The notes: generated by a model not told the origin, from the letters alone. 64,000 nucleotides of DNA from Mycolicibacterium sp. P1-5 (GCF_008329565.1 NZ_NPKT01000015.1:62001-126000), one strand, 5' to 3'; positions 24,685 through 33,740 are shown, counted from the stretch's first letter. Numbers and translations: made by a program.

Positions 24685-25053
24685 ATGTCCGTGACAGCGT
24701 TTAAAGACCTTCCGCTGACCGATCGTGACCGCAAGTGGGACGGCGACGCAGCCGAGAAGCGGGTACGAAAATGGGCCGATGCCCAGGACGAGCCGAATGA
24801 GAAGTATCGCGACGCCCACGTCTGGTACGACAGCGAGAACAAGGACAACTTCACCGCCTACAAGCTGTTGATTGCCGACGTGGTCGCCGGGAAGCTGATG
24901 GCGGTGCCACGCGGGATCATGGCGGCCGGGGCGATCATGCAGGGCTCTCGGGGCGGTATCGATCTGCCCAGCAAGGATGTCGACCGGGTCAAGAGCCATC
25001 TGGCCAAGTACTACACCAAGATGGACGATACCGCGCCGTGGGAGCGGGACTGA
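24685..25053 (+). CDS. DUF6582-like protein resembling a phage head-protease accessory domain
   Basis: The 122-residue product begins MSVTAFKDLPLTDRDRKWDGDAAEKRVRKW-like and ends in LPSKDVDRVKSHLAKYYTKM. The layout of an FKDLPL start, a central FTAYKLLIADVVAGKLMAVPRGI and a terminal helix is shared, as I recall, by DUF6582 proteins and by segments of phage head-maturation proteases (a domain memory, not a search result). No protease triad is visible. It sits alone between irtB and gluQRS with no other phage gene nearby. Function unknown; the start lacks a strong ribosome site. Confidence 0.65.
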   Translation: MSVTAFKDLPLTDRDRKWDGDAAEKRVRKWADAQDEPNEKYRDAHVWYDSENKDNFTAYKLLIADVVAGKLMAVPRGIMAAGAIMQGSRGGIDLPSKDVDRVKSHLAKYYTKMDDTAPWERD

Positions 25054-25075
25054 TCCGGTGAGCTAGATTGCGGGC

Positions 25076-25960
25076 GTGACCCGCCCAACCCCGGGCGCAG
25101 GCCGGTTCGCGCCAAGCCCGTCCGCCGACCTGCACATCGGCAACCTGCGTACCGCCGTGTTGGCGTGGCTGTTCGCGCGCTCGACGGGTCGTCGGTTCCT
25201 GATGCGGGTCGAAGACCTCGATGACCGCACCCGCGGTGATGTCGCGCTGCGGCAGCTCGATGATCTGGCGGCAATCGGCGTCACCTGGGACGGCGAACCC
25301 CACTGGCAGTCCCGGCAGCGCCAGCGCTACGACGCAGTGATCGACGGGCTGGCCGCCCGCGGGCTGGTTTACGAATGCTACTGCAGCAGAAGGGATATCC
25401 TCAGCGCACCACGGGCGCCGCACGCCCCTGAAGGCGCCTACCCCGGCACCTGCCGGAAGTTGAATGACGCCGAGCGGGTCACCAAACGCCAAGCCGGGCT
25501 GCCGCCCGCGCTGCGGCTGCGCGCTGACGCAGAGGAATACACCGTCACCGATCTCATACACGGCGCTTACACCGGGGTGGTCGACGACTTCGTGCTGCGC
25601 CGCGGCGACGGCGTGCCCGCCTACAACCTGGCCGTCGTCGTCGACGATGCGCTGTCCGGCATCGACCAGGTCGTCCGCGGTGACGATCTGTTGGCGTCCT
25701 CCCCACGCCAGGCGTACCTGGCCGGACTGCTCGGCTATCCGCTGCCGGTCTACGCCCATGTGCCGTTGGTCCTCAATACCGAGAGCAAGCGGCTGGCCAA
25801 ACGCGATGGCGCGGTCACGCTCGGCGAACTCGGTGCGTCCAGGACTTTCGCGTTGATCACCGAATCACTGGGCCGCCCGTCGCCCGACTTGAAGACGTTG
25901 TTGCAGCGTTTCGACCCCACCCAACTGCCTCGTGAGCCGTGGATATATCAACCGGTTTGA
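25076..25960 (+). CDS. gluQ: Glutamyl-Q tRNA(Asp) synthetase
   Basis: The 294-residue GTG-initiated protein is a shortened class I glutamyl-tRNA synthetase without the anticodon-binding domain. It shows the HIGN signature (DLHIGNLRTA), the KMSKS-equivalent KRLAKRDG and a zinc site from CYCSRRDI with Cys in YPGTCR. The family attaches glutamate to queuosine in tRNA-Asp. A tRNA-guanine transglycosylase gene lies about 5 kb away in this window, so both ends of a queuosine modification path are present. It starts 22 bp after the previous stop and may be co-transcribed. Confidence 0.93.
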   Translation: MTRPTPGAGRFAPSPSADLHIGNLRTAVLAWLFARSTGRRFLMRVEDLDDRTRGDVALRQLDDLAAIGVTWDGEPHWQSRQRQRYDAVIDGLAARGLVYECYCSRRDILSAPRAPHAPEGAYPGTCRKLNDAERVTKRQAGLPPALRLRADAEEYTVTDLIHGAYTGVVDDFVLRRGDGVPAYNLAVVVDDALSGIDQVVRGDDLLASSPRQAYLAGLLGYPLPVYAHVPLVLNTESKRLAKRDGAVTLGELGASRTFALITESLGRPSPDLKTLLQRFDPTQLPREPWIYQPV

Positions 25961-26005
25961 TCTCAACCCTTGGCGGGCATCTCCCACAGCATTAGCGTTC
26001 GCCGA

Positions 26006-27475
26006 ATGCGTCATCTATTACGCGCAGCGCTGCTGACGATCGTGATGATCGCCGCAGTGCTCCTCGGTGGCTGCGGTTCGAAGCCTGATAGTGGCGGCCC
26101 GCTCACCTCCGGTGTGTTGCGGGTCGGCACGGAGGGCACTTATGCGCCGTTCAGTTTCCAGGATCCCTCGACGGGACAACTCGCCGGTTACGACGTCGAC
26201 GTCGCCAATGCGGTGGCGCAAAAGCTCGGCAAGAAGGTCGAGTTCGTCCAGACGCCATGGGATTCCATCTTTGCCGCACTGGAAGCCAATCGCTTCGATG
26301 TGGTGGCCAACGAAGTCACCATCACCCCGGAACGACAAAGCAAATACGATCTCTCCGAACCGTATTCGGTCGGTGAAGGCGTCATCATCACCCGCGCGAA
26401 CGACGATTCGATAACATCGCTCAACGATCTCAAGGGCAAGACCGCGGGTGCCAGCATCACCAGCAACTGGGCCCAGGTCTCGCGCGATGCCGGGGCGACG
26501 GTGGCGCCAGTGGAGGGTTTCACCCAGGCCATCACCCTGCTCAACCAGGGCCGGGTGGACGCTGTCGTCAACGACAGCATCGCCTTCCACGCCTACCAGG
26601 CCGAAACCAACAATCAGTCGGTCAAAATCAGCGCGACGATCGGGGAGAAGAGCGAGCAGGGCTTCGCAGCCCGCAAGAACAGCGGCCTGCTGCCCGAGTT
26701 GAACAGAGCGATCGATGAGCTCAAAGCCGACGGCACACTGGCCACGATCTCGGAGAAGTACCTGAAGGCCAATGCGACCGGAGGGCCCGCAGCCGGCGGT
26801 GAGGCGGGACGCCGCTCGGTCTGGCGGCTCATCGGTGAAAACCTCTGGCCGCTGGCCAAGGCCGCGATCACGGTGACCGTTCCGCTGACCGTCATCAGCT
26901 TCGTGATCGGCCTGGTGATCGCGCTCGTGGTGGCCATCGGCCGATTGTCGCGGAGTGTGTTGGTGTCGAACGTAGCGCGGTTCTACATCTCGGTCATTCG
27001 CGGCACCCCGCTGCTGGTGCAGTTGTTCATCATCTTCTACGCGCTGCCGCAGATCGGAGTCAAACTCGATCCGTTCCTGGCCGCGGTGATCGCGTTCAGC
27101 CTCAACGTCGGTGGCTACGCCGCCGAGATCATCCGCTCGGCCATCCAGAGCATCCCCATCGGGCAATGGGAAGCCGCCGAAACCATCGGGTACCACTACG
27201 CCGGCGCGCTGAGACGAATCATCCTTCCGCAGGCCGCCCGGGTCGCGGTGCCGCCGCTGTCGAACACCCTGATCTCACTGGTCAAAGACACCTCGCTGGC
27301 GTCGACCATCCTCGTGACCGAACTGCTGCGCACCGCACAGGTGGCGGCTGCGCCGACCTTCGAATTCTTCGCGCTCTACGGCACCGCCGCCGCCTACTAC
27401 TGGATCATCTGCCTGGTGCTCTCTTTCGGCCAGAGTCGCCTTGAACACCGACTGGAAAGGTATGTGGTGCGATGA
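26006..27475 (+). CDS. Amino-acid ABC transporter: fused substrate-binding protein and permease
   Basis: The start at ATG 26006 gives 489 residues with a lipoprotein signal (lipobox LGGC). Residues about 30-265 are a family 3 periplasmic binding domain (GTEGTYAPFSF, SKYDLSEPY). Residues about 280-489 are a His/Glu/Gln-type permease with five helices and the EAA-loop (EAAETIGYHYAGALRRIILPQA). Such fused binding-protein/permease polypeptides occur in other bacteria. The ATPase gene overlaps by four bases. The specific amino acid cannot be read from the sequence; glutamine, glutamate or cystine types are possible. Confidence 0.88.
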   Translation: MRHLLRAALLTIVMIAAVLLGGCGSKPDSGGPLTSGVLRVGTEGTYAPFSFQDPSTGQLAGYDVDVANAVAQKLGKKVEFVQTPWDSIFAALEANRFDVVANEVTITPERQSKYDLSEPYSVGEGVIITRANDDSITSLNDLKGKTAGASITSNWAQVSRDAGATVAPVEGFTQAITLLNQGRVDAVVNDSIAFHAYQAETNNQSVKISATIGEKSEQGFAARKNSGLLPELNRAIDELKADGTLATISEKYLKANATGGPAAGGEAGRRSVWRLIGENLWPLAKAAITVTVPLTVISFVIGLVIALVVAIGRLSRSVLVSNVARFYISVIRGTPLLVQLFIIFYALPQIGVKLDPFLAAVIAFSLNVGGYAAEIIRSAIQSIPIGQWEAAETIGYHYAGALRRIILPQAARVAVPPLSNTLISLVKDTSLASTILVTELLRTAQVAAAPTFEFFALYGTAAAYYWIICLVLSFGQSRLEHRLERYVVR

Positions 27476-28248
27476 CCGAGACCTCCGGCGGTGAGCCCGA
27501 ATACCGCGTCGTCGCCGACGGCGTCGAGAAAGCGTTCGGCGACAACAAGGTGCTCAAAGGTGTCTCCTTCAAAGTCGAGCGGGGCACCGCAACCGCGATC
27601 ATCGGCCCATCCGGATCCGGCAAGACGACGCTGCTGCGGACCTTGAACGCACTCGACCGCGCCGACGCCGGGGTGATCCGAGTCGACGACATCGAGATTG
27701 ATTTCTCGACGCCGACACCCAAAGCCGAGGTGCGCCGATTCCAATCGCGAAGCGGCTTCGTCTTCCAGGGGCACAACCTGTTTCCCCACAAGACGGTGTT
27801 GCAGAACATCATCGAAGGCCCGGTGATCGTGCAGAAGCGGCCCAAGGAAGAAGCGGTCTCCGACGCTGTCAGACTCCTGGATCAGGTCGGGCTGGCCGCG
27901 AAGAGGGACCAGTATCCGTATCAACTGTCCGGCGGACAACAGCAGCGGGTCGGTATCGCCAGGGCACTTGCACTCAAGCCCAAGCTGGTGCTGTTCGATG
28001 AGCCGACCTCGGCGCTGGATCCTGAACTGGTCGGTGAAGTGCTCTCGGTGATCAAAGACCTTGCGGTGCAGGGCTGGACGATGGTGATCGTCACGCACGA
28101 GATCCAATTCGCCAGACAGGTTTCCAACCAGGTGTTGTTCACCGACGGTGGCGTAATCCTTGAGCAAGGGCGCCCCGAGGATGTGATCGGGAACCCGAAA
28201 GAAGCCCGCACACGCCAGTTCCTGGAGCGAGTGCTCAATCCGCTGTAG
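27472..28248 (+). CDS. Polar amino-acid ABC transporter ATPase (GlnQ/HisP type)
   Basis: The 258-residue ATPase shows Walker A GPSGSGKTT near 45-53, Q-loop VFQGHNLFPH, signature LSGGQQQRV, Walker B LVLFDEPTSALDPE and the H-loop VTHEI. It powers the fused binding-protein/permease encoded upstream, with which it overlaps by ATGA. The D-loop and downstream region match the polar amino-acid uptake family. The substrate is unassigned. Confidence 0.92.
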   Translation: MTETSGGEPEYRVVADGVEKAFGDNKVLKGVSFKVERGTATAIIGPSGSGKTTLLRTLNALDRADAGVIRVDDIEIDFSTPTPKAEVRRFQSRSGFVFQGHNLFPHKTVLQNIIEGPVIVQKRPKEEAVSDAVRLLDQVGLAAKRDQYPYQLSGGQQQRVGIARALALKPKLVLFDEPTSALDPELVGEVLSVIKDLAVQGWTMVIVTHEIQFARQVSNQVLFTDGGVILEQGRPEDVIGNPKEARTRQFLERVLNPL

Positions 28249-28278
28249 CCGAACCAGGCTCTGTGCCACAGTGTCCAG

Positions 28279-29652
28279 ATGCCGAACCAGAAGCACGTCG
28301 ACGCGGACGTCATCATTGTCGGGGCGGGACTTTCCGGAATGATCGCCGCCCGGGCGGTGCTGACGGCAGGACTGACGCCGCTGGTATTGGAGGCCGACGA
28401 CCGCGTCGGCGGTCGCATCCTGACCGAAGAGGTCGCGCCCGGTCTGCCCGTCGAACTGGGCGCCCAGTGGATCGGTGACACTCACGAGCGGATGTTCCGG
28501 CTGGCCGCCGAGCTCGGCGTCGAGACCTACGCACAATTCGAGGGCGGCGAGACGTCCTACGACCTCGTCGGTGCGGGAGTATTGCGCGAGAATGAATTCC
28601 ACGCCCGTTTCGCCGACGAGCTGGCCGAACTGGAACGGGTTCTGCGCCGGCTGGACGAGCTGGCCACCGAAGTGCCGGTCGAGGCTCCGTGGTTGGCACC
28701 CCTTGCTGCCCAATGGGATTCCATCACCGCGGGGGCGTGGTACGACACCCAGGGACTATCACAGGTGGCGCGCACCCTGGTCGAGATCTGCACCGTCGGG
28801 ATCCTGGCGGTGCCCACCGCCGAAGTGTCGTTCCTGCATCTGCTGTTCACCATCCAGACCTGCGGGGTGACCGCCGAGCTGTTCGCCGAATCCGAAGGCG
28901 GCGCTCAGACAACCCGATTCGTCGGCGGCACCAGCGAGATCCCGCGCCGACTCGCCGCGCTGCTCAACGATCACATCGTGTTGAAGGCACCCGTTCAGCT
29001 GATCGAGCACTCCGCCGACCACGTCACCGTGCACTGCCGCGGTGGACTTCTCGCTCGGGGGCGCCGGGTGATCGTGGCAATCTCACCGACGCTCGCCGGC
29101 CGGATCATGTACGACCCGCCCCTGTCCGGGGTGCGCGATCAGCTCACCCAGCGGCTACCCAACGGATCTGCCATGAAGGCGTTCTTCGTCTACGACGAGC
29201 CGTTCTGGCGCACAGCCGGATTCAATGGCCAGCTGATCTCGGATGTCGGCCCGGCCCGGATGTCCAACGACACCTGCATACCCGGCGACGACCACGGCGT
29301 GATCCTGATGTTCCTGGAGGGCGAACAGGCCCGCACCTTCGGACGCCTTCCCCAAGAGGAGCGCCGCGCCGCGCTCACTGACGAACTGGTGCGCCACTAC
29401 GGCAGCAAGGCGGCCCGTCCCGAGTTCTATGTCGACGGTGAATGGTCGGACCGGCAGTGGACCCGCGGCTGTTACAACGCCAATCTCGGGCCGCACGTGT
29501 GGACCGCCTACGGCCCCGCGCTATCGGCACCGATCGGCGTCATCCATTGGGCGTCAACCGATACCGCGACATATTGGAGCGCATACATGGAGGGCGCGGT
29601 CGACGCCGGTGAGCGGGCGGCTGCCGAAGTAATCGCCGCGTTGATCGACTGA
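28279..29652 (+). CDS. FAD-dependent amine oxidase (flavin monoamine oxidase family, Rv3170-like)
   Basis: The 457-residue protein has the N-terminal FAD-binding fold (VIIVGAGLSGM at about 10-20, then RVGGRI) and the C-terminal amine-oxidase FAD motif (IHWASTDTATYWSAYMEGAVDAGERAA). It oxidises an amine with O2, giving imine, peroxide and, after hydrolysis, an aldehyde. The SGGC site for covalent flavin in human MAO is absent, so FAD is probably bound non-covalently. The gene starts 30 bp after the ABC ATPase stop and is convergent with the P450 gene. The amine substrate is unknown; the neighbouring transporter could supply it (inference). Confidence 0.87.
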   Translation: MPNQKHVDADVIIVGAGLSGMIAARAVLTAGLTPLVLEADDRVGGRILTEEVAPGLPVELGAQWIGDTHERMFRLAAELGVETYAQFEGGETSYDLVGAGVLRENEFHARFADELAELERVLRRLDELATEVPVEAPWLAPLAAQWDSITAGAWYDTQGLSQVARTLVEICTVGILAVPTAEVSFLHLLFTIQTCGVTAELFAESEGGAQTTRFVGGTSEIPRRLAALLNDHIVLKAPVQLIEHSADHVTVHCRGGLLARGRRVIVAISPTLAGRIMYDPPLSGVRDQLTQRLPNGSAMKAFFVYDEPFWRTAGFNGQLISDVGPARMSNDTCIPGDDHGVILMFLEGEQARTFGRLPQEERRAALTDELVRHYGSKAARPEFYVDGEWSDRQWTRGCYNANLGPHVWTAYGPALSAPIGVIHWASTDTATYWSAYMEGAVDAGERAAAEVIAALID

Positions 29653-29653
29653 A

Positions 29654-30874
29654 TTACACGGCCACGTCGAGGCGAGCCATACCGCGCAGCGTGACGTGTG
29701 GCTTGTAGGCCGGCTCGGCGGCCAGCTGCGCATCCGGGAAGCGTTTGGTCACTGCGGACAAGGCCACCGCGGCCTCCATCCGTGCCAGCGGCGCACCGAG
29801 GCAGAAGTGCGGTCCGTGCCCGAAGGCAAGATGTCGAATCGGGCTGCGGGTCGGGTCGAACTCATCGGGCCGCTCGGCCACCACCGGATCGCGGTGCGCG
29901 GCCGCCAGAAGAATCATCATGATGTCGCCCTTCGGAATTCGGATCTCGCCGATCTCCATGTCGACGCCCGCGACTCGGCTGGCCAGCTGCACTGGGGGGT
30001 CGTAGCGCAGCGTCTCCTCGATGATGTTCGGTGCCAGGCCGGGATCGGTGCTCAGCGCCGTCCAGTGCTCGCGGTGCCGCAACATCGCCAGGATGCCGTT
30101 GGCGATCAGGTTGACCGTCGTCTCGTGGCCGGCAATCAGCAACAGGTTGCAGGTCGCGACGATCTCCTCTTCAGTGAGCTGGTCACCGGATTCCTCCACG
30201 GCGATCAGACCCGACATCAGATCGTCGCGCGGCTCTGCACGCCGGCGCTCCAGCAGCTCGCGCAAATATCCGCGGAGCCACAGGCCAGCTTGCATTCTCT
30301 CTTCGAGACCCTGCGTCTCCCCGGTGAACGTGACGAAGGGATCCAAGCCCTGTGCCAGAACCGTTGAGGCCGCGCTGAATTGGGCCTCATCCTCGATCGG
30401 TACGCCGAGCAGGCGGCAGATCACCGCCACCGGCAGTGGATGCGCCAGCTGCTCGACGGCGTCGAATTCGCTTGCCTGCGCAGCTTTGTCGAGTAAGTCG
30501 TCGACCATCGAGGTGATATCTGGCTGCAGCGCCTTGACCACTCGCGGCGAGAACGCCTTGCTGACGAGTTTGCGCAACCGGGTGTGATCGGGCGGGTCCA
30601 GGAACAGGAAACCCGGGGTGCCGAACGGCCGGGGCTGCTCACCGGCTTCGATGGCCCGCTGCGCGGTGGTGGACTTCAGTCGATCGCTGCACGAATCGGG
30701 GTGTCGCAGAACCTCGTCGCAGTCGGCGAAGCTGGACAGCACGTGCAAGCCGGACTCGGGGATCCGCATCGGGCCGCCCTCGAGAATTTGCCGGTACACC
30801 GGGTACGGGTCGGCACGATTGGCGGGATCGAGCAGTTTGCGCAGCAACTCTTGCGGCTCCGTGGCAGCAGTCAT
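29654..30874 (-). CDS. Cytochrome P450
   Basis: The 406-residue product from ATG 30874 is a complete soluble P450. It has the I-helix oxygen site AGHETT, the K-helix ETLR, and the heme loop FGHGPHFCLG with axial Cys358. It needs ferredoxin and reductase partners encoded elsewhere. Substrate recognition cannot be read from sequence, and the CYP family number needs a similarity search. It starts only four bases after the stop of tgt on the same strand, so the two are almost certainly co-transcribed, which is unusual. Frame continues open upstream, but the reading there overlaps tgt and is not used. Confidence 0.93.
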   Translation of the reverse strand: MTAATEPQELLRKLLDPANRADPYPVYRQILEGGPMRIPESGLHVLSSFADCDEVLRHPDSCSDRLKSTTAQRAIEAGEQPRPFGTPGFLFLDPPDHTRLRKLVSKAFSPRVVKALQPDITSMVDDLLDKAAQASEFDAVEQLAHPLPVAVICRLLGVPIEDEAQFSAASTVLAQGLDPFVTFTGETQGLEERMQAGLWLRGYLRELLERRRAEPRDDLMSGLIAVEESGDQLTEEEIVATCNLLLIAGHETTVNLIANGILAMLRHREHWTALSTDPGLAPNIIEETLRYDPPVQLASRVAGVDMEIGEIRIPKGDIMMILLAAAHRDPVVAERPDEFDPTRSPIRHLAFGHGPHFCLGAPLARMEAAVALSAVTKRFPDAQLAAEPAYKPHVTLRGMARLDVAV

Positions 30875-30878
30875 CTCA

Positions 30879-32111
30879 CTATTGTGCACGCGTGGAATGC
30901 CCGTAGTAACCGCCGAGAACATGCTCGCGCAGATCATCGAACTCACCCGCACCGATCGCGGCGCGGATCTGGTCGACCAGGCGGATGATGAACCGCTCGT
31001 TGTGGATCGTGCACAGGGTGGCGGACAGAATCTCCTTGGCCTTGAACAGGTGATGCAGATAAGCCCGGGTGTAGTTGGCGCAGGTGTAGCAGTCGCAGTC
31101 GGCGTCGATCGGGGTGAAGTCGCGTCGGTAGCGCGCGCCGGTGATGTTGAACCGGCCGGTCGGCGAATACACCGCAGCATTGCGCGCGACCCGCGAGGGG
31201 GACACACAGTCGAAGGTGTCGGCGCCGGCCGCGATCGCCGCGAAGAGGTCGTCGGGCTCACTGATCCCGAGCAGGTGGCGCGGCTTGTCGTCGGGCAGCT
31301 CATCGACACACCAGCCGACGATCGTGGCCAGGTTCTGCTTCTCCAGCGCGCCGCCGATCCCGTAGCCGTCGAAGCCACGTCCTTCGGAGTCGACGATGCC
31401 CGCCAAGTCCCGGGACGCCTGCCGGCGCAGGTCCTCGTACTGCGCCCCCTGCACCACACCGAACAGCGCCTGCGCGGGTCGCTCCGGATGGGCGGCGGTA
31501 AGTCTGCGGTGCTCGGTCAGGCAGCGCACCGCCCATGCCTGGGTGCGTGCTACCGAATCTTCTTGGTAGCCACGGGTGTTCACCAACGTCGTCAGCTCGT
31601 CGAAGGCGAAGATGATGTCGGCGCCGATCTTGTGCTGAATCTGCATCGACACCTCGGGGGTGAACCGGTGGGTTGAACCGTCGAGATGCGAAATGAACGT
31701 CACGCCGTCGTCGTCAACGTGCGCCAGACGCTGCTTACCCTCGGCGATGACGTCGTCGGCCTGCACCCGGTTGGCATCCATCGAAAGCACCTTGCGGAAC
31801 CCGGCGCCCAGCGACAGCACCTGGAACCCGCCGCTGTCGGTGAACGTCGGCCCCGGCCAGTTCATGAAGGCGCCAAGGCCGCCGGCCTCGTCGACGATGT
31901 CTGGGCCGGGCTGGAGGTACAGGTGATAGGCGTTGGCCAGTACGGCCTGGGCGCCCAACTCGCGCATCGTTTCGGGTAACACCGCCTTGACCGAGGCCTT
32001 GGTGCCCACCGCGATGAACGCCGGCGTGTGGATGTCGCCATGTGGGGTGTGGATGACCCCGGTACGGCCACGACGCCCGGGCAGCTCGGCGTCGACGGTG
32101 AAGAACGGCAC
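30879..32111 (-). CDS. tgt: Queuine tRNA-guanine transglycosylase
   Basis: The 410-residue GTG-initiated enzyme swaps guanine 34 for the queuosine precursor in GUN-anticodon tRNAs. The catalytic Asp residues are visible in TDSGGFQ and in ADTFDCVSPSR. The zinc site is CDCYTC followed by a His about 25 residues on (HHLFKAKE). The VVQG and GGALEK segments match the family. No queuosine synthesis gene (queC, queD, queE, queF) lies in the window, so a salvage path or distant synthesis genes are implied. The gene begins nine bases after the dehalogenase stop and is followed directly by the P450 gene. Confidence 0.95.
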   Translation of the reverse strand: MPFFTVDAELPGRRGRTGVIHTPHGDIHTPAFIAVGTKASVKAVLPETMRELGAQAVLANAYHLYLQPGPDIVDEAGGLGAFMNWPGPTFTDSGGFQVLSLGAGFRKVLSMDANRVQADDVIAEGKQRLAHVDDDGVTFISHLDGSTHRFTPEVSMQIQHKIGADIIFAFDELTTLVNTRGYQEDSVARTQAWAVRCLTEHRRLTAAHPERPAQALFGVVQGAQYEDLRRQASRDLAGIVDSEGRGFDGYGIGGALEKQNLATIVGWCVDELPDDKPRHLLGISEPDDLFAAIAAGADTFDCVSPSRVARNAAVYSPTGRFNITGARYRRDFTPIDADCDCYTCANYTRAYLHHLFKAKEILSATLCTIHNERFIIRLVDQIRAAIGAGEFDDLREHVLGGYYGHSTRAQ

Positions 32112-32120
32112 TCCAGCTAT

Positions 32121-33032
32121 CTAACCAGCGCCCTGTTGCAGGAAGCGCACGATGTGGTCGGCGAGCGCGTCGCCGGCATCCTCCTGGATGAAGTGCCCGG
32201 CACCGTGAACGGTCGGGTGCTCACAGCCTTGGGCACCCGGCATCTGCTGGAAGATCGGTGCCATCGCGCCGGTGATGGGGTCACCGTCGGAAAACGCCAC
32301 CAACATCGGTGCCGAGCCGGCCGTCAAGGTCGCCCAGGCCCGGCGGTTGGCCTCGGACGCCGGATCGTCAGGGCTGGTCGGCACCAACCCCGGCATCGCG
32401 CGCGGACCCGCGGAGAAGCTGTCATCGGGGAACGGCGCGTTGTACGCCTGGCGCACCTCGTCGGCCATCGGACGCAGACAACCTGACTCGACGAACCGGC
32501 TGACGTCGATGCTCGGGGCATCCTGGATGGCCCGGCGGAACTGCCACCACACCTCGGGCATGTTGAAGTCCCCGGTCGGCAGCCCGGTGTTGGCAACGAC
32601 GATGCGGGCGAATCGGTCGGGATTCTCGGCAGCCAGCCGCAGCCCGATCAGCCCGCCCCAGTCCTGGCCGAACAACGTCACCCGCTGCAGATCCAGGACG
32701 TCGAACGCCAGCGCCCGCATCCACTCGACGTGACGGGCGTAGGTGTGGTCCTCACGACGGGTGGGCTTGTCGGAACGTCCGAAACCGACCAGATCCGGGC
32801 AGACAACTCGATGGCCGGCGGCGGTGAGGCCTGGAATCATCTTGCGGTACAAGAACGACCACGTTGGTTCGCCGTGCAGCAACAGAATCGGGTCGGCATG
32901 CCGGGGTCCCTCATCGACCCAAGCCACCCTGAGTCGGCCGTTTTCGTCATCGTCGAGGTCGCAATAGCGCGGCGAATAAGGGAAATTCGGGATCTCTGCG
33001 AATCGTTCGTCGGGGGTGCGCAAAGTCTGCAT
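32121..33032 (-). CDS. Haloalkane dehalogenase (DhmA/Rv2296-like)
   Basis: The start at ATG 33032 (MQTLRTPDERF) gives 303 residues, the usual size. It is an alpha/beta hydrolase whose nucleophile is Asp124 in GQDWGG with adjacent Trp125, both diagnostic of haloalkane dehalogenases; the oxyanion motif is HGEPTW and the catalytic His is in GAGHFIQED. It hydrolyses carbon-halogen bonds to an alcohol and halide. The PTRREDHTYARHVEW segment closely resembles the mycobacterial Rv2296 subgroup. A much longer upstream frame is open but lacks signals. It leads the minus-strand set HLD-tgt-P450. Confidence 0.92.
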   Translation of the reverse strand: MQTLRTPDERFAEIPNFPYSPRYCDLDDDENGRLRVAWVDEGPRHADPILLLHGEPTWSFLYRKMIPGLTAAGHRVVCPDLVGFGRSDKPTRREDHTYARHVEWMRALAFDVLDLQRVTLFGQDWGGLIGLRLAAENPDRFARIVVANTGLPTGDFNMPEVWWQFRRAIQDAPSIDVSRFVESGCLRPMADEVRQAYNAPFPDDSFSAGPRAMPGLVPTSPDDPASEANRRAWATLTAGSAPMLVAFSDGDPITGAMAPIFQQMPGAQGCEHPTVHGAGHFIQEDAGDALADHIVRFLQQGAG

Positions 33033-33216
33033 TCCCGTGAAGATACCGACTTTGCCTGTGCCGGTCGGGATTTGCCCCGATACCGATTGCGATTTCAGTC
33101 GCTTGACTGGCAGCCGAATTTTTCGTCCATTTGTCCCACCAGGAGGAAACGGCGCACCATACTTCACTGGATGACCCGTCAAGGGCGACGGATCACGCCT
33201 ACATAAGGAGAAATCG
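33033..33216. promoter_or_regulatory. Divergent promoter region for the dehalogenase and LpqH genes
   Basis: This 184-bp gap separates divergent starts. It is AT-richer than the genes (for example around 33115-33135) and ends with ACATAAGGAG, the ribosome site of lpqH. No operator palindrome was recognised. Confidence 0.5.
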
Positions 33217-33726
33217 GTGAAGCGTGCCTTGATGGTGACCGTTGCCGGCGCCGCGGTCTTGGTGGCCGGACTGTCTGGTTGTTCGAAGGACGACAACAAA
33301 TCGACGTCGACGACAAGCGCGAAAGCTAGTTCCTCCGCAGCCGCAACGTCGAGCGCAGCAGGGTCCGCCAGCGCGACCGCCGGTGCCAGCACCACCAAGG
33401 TGACGATTGACGGTCAGCCGCAGAACATCAACGGTCAGGTTGTCTGCGCGACGGCGGGTGGCAACCTCAACATCGCGATCGGCGAGGCGACCACCGGTAT
33501 CGCGGCCGTGCTGTCCGCGGATGCCTCGACGGTGCAGTCCGTCGGACTCGGCAACGTCAACGGTGTGACGCTGGGCTATACCGCGGGCGTGCCCGGCGGG
33601 GCCAACGCGTCGGCCTCCAAGGACGGGAACACCTACAAGATCAGCGGAACTGCGACGGGTGTGGACATGGCCAACCCGATGCAGCCGGTGACCAAGCCCT
33701 TCGAAATTCAGGTCACCTGCCCGTAG
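33217..33726 (+). CDS. lpqH: LpqH family 19-kDa-antigen lipoprotein
   Basis: The 169-residue GTG-initiated protein has a lipoprotein signal (lipobox LSGC, Cys22), a long Ser/Ala/Thr-rich stretch (about 28-62) typical of O-mannosylated antigens, and a compact C-terminal domain. That domain holds IDGQPQNINGQVVCATAGG and ends IQVTCP, matching the two-Cys layout of LpqH, the 19-kDa TLR2-active surface antigen. AAGGAG lies six bases before the start. A strong bidirectional terminator follows. Confidence 0.93.
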   Translation: MKRALMVTVAGAAVLVAGLSGCSKDDNKSTSTTSAKASSSAAATSSAAGSASATAGASTTKVTIDGQPQNINGQVVCATAGGNLNIAIGEATTGIAAVLSADASTVQSVGLGNVNGVTLGYTAGVPGGANASASKDGNTYKISGTATGVDMANPMQPVTKPFEIQVTCP

Positions 33727-33740
33727 CGGCAGCCGGACGA

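Noticed and set aside
24685..25053. A prophage remnant at the DUF6582-like gene.
   Set aside because: No integrase, structural or lysis gene and no attachment repeat lies nearby, so only a single domain can be claimed.
32121..33398. A 425-residue reading of the dehalogenase with about 120 extra N-terminal residues.
   Set aside because: The extension crosses the divergent promoter and the lpqH start, has no domain, and the family's normal start is the ATG at 33032.
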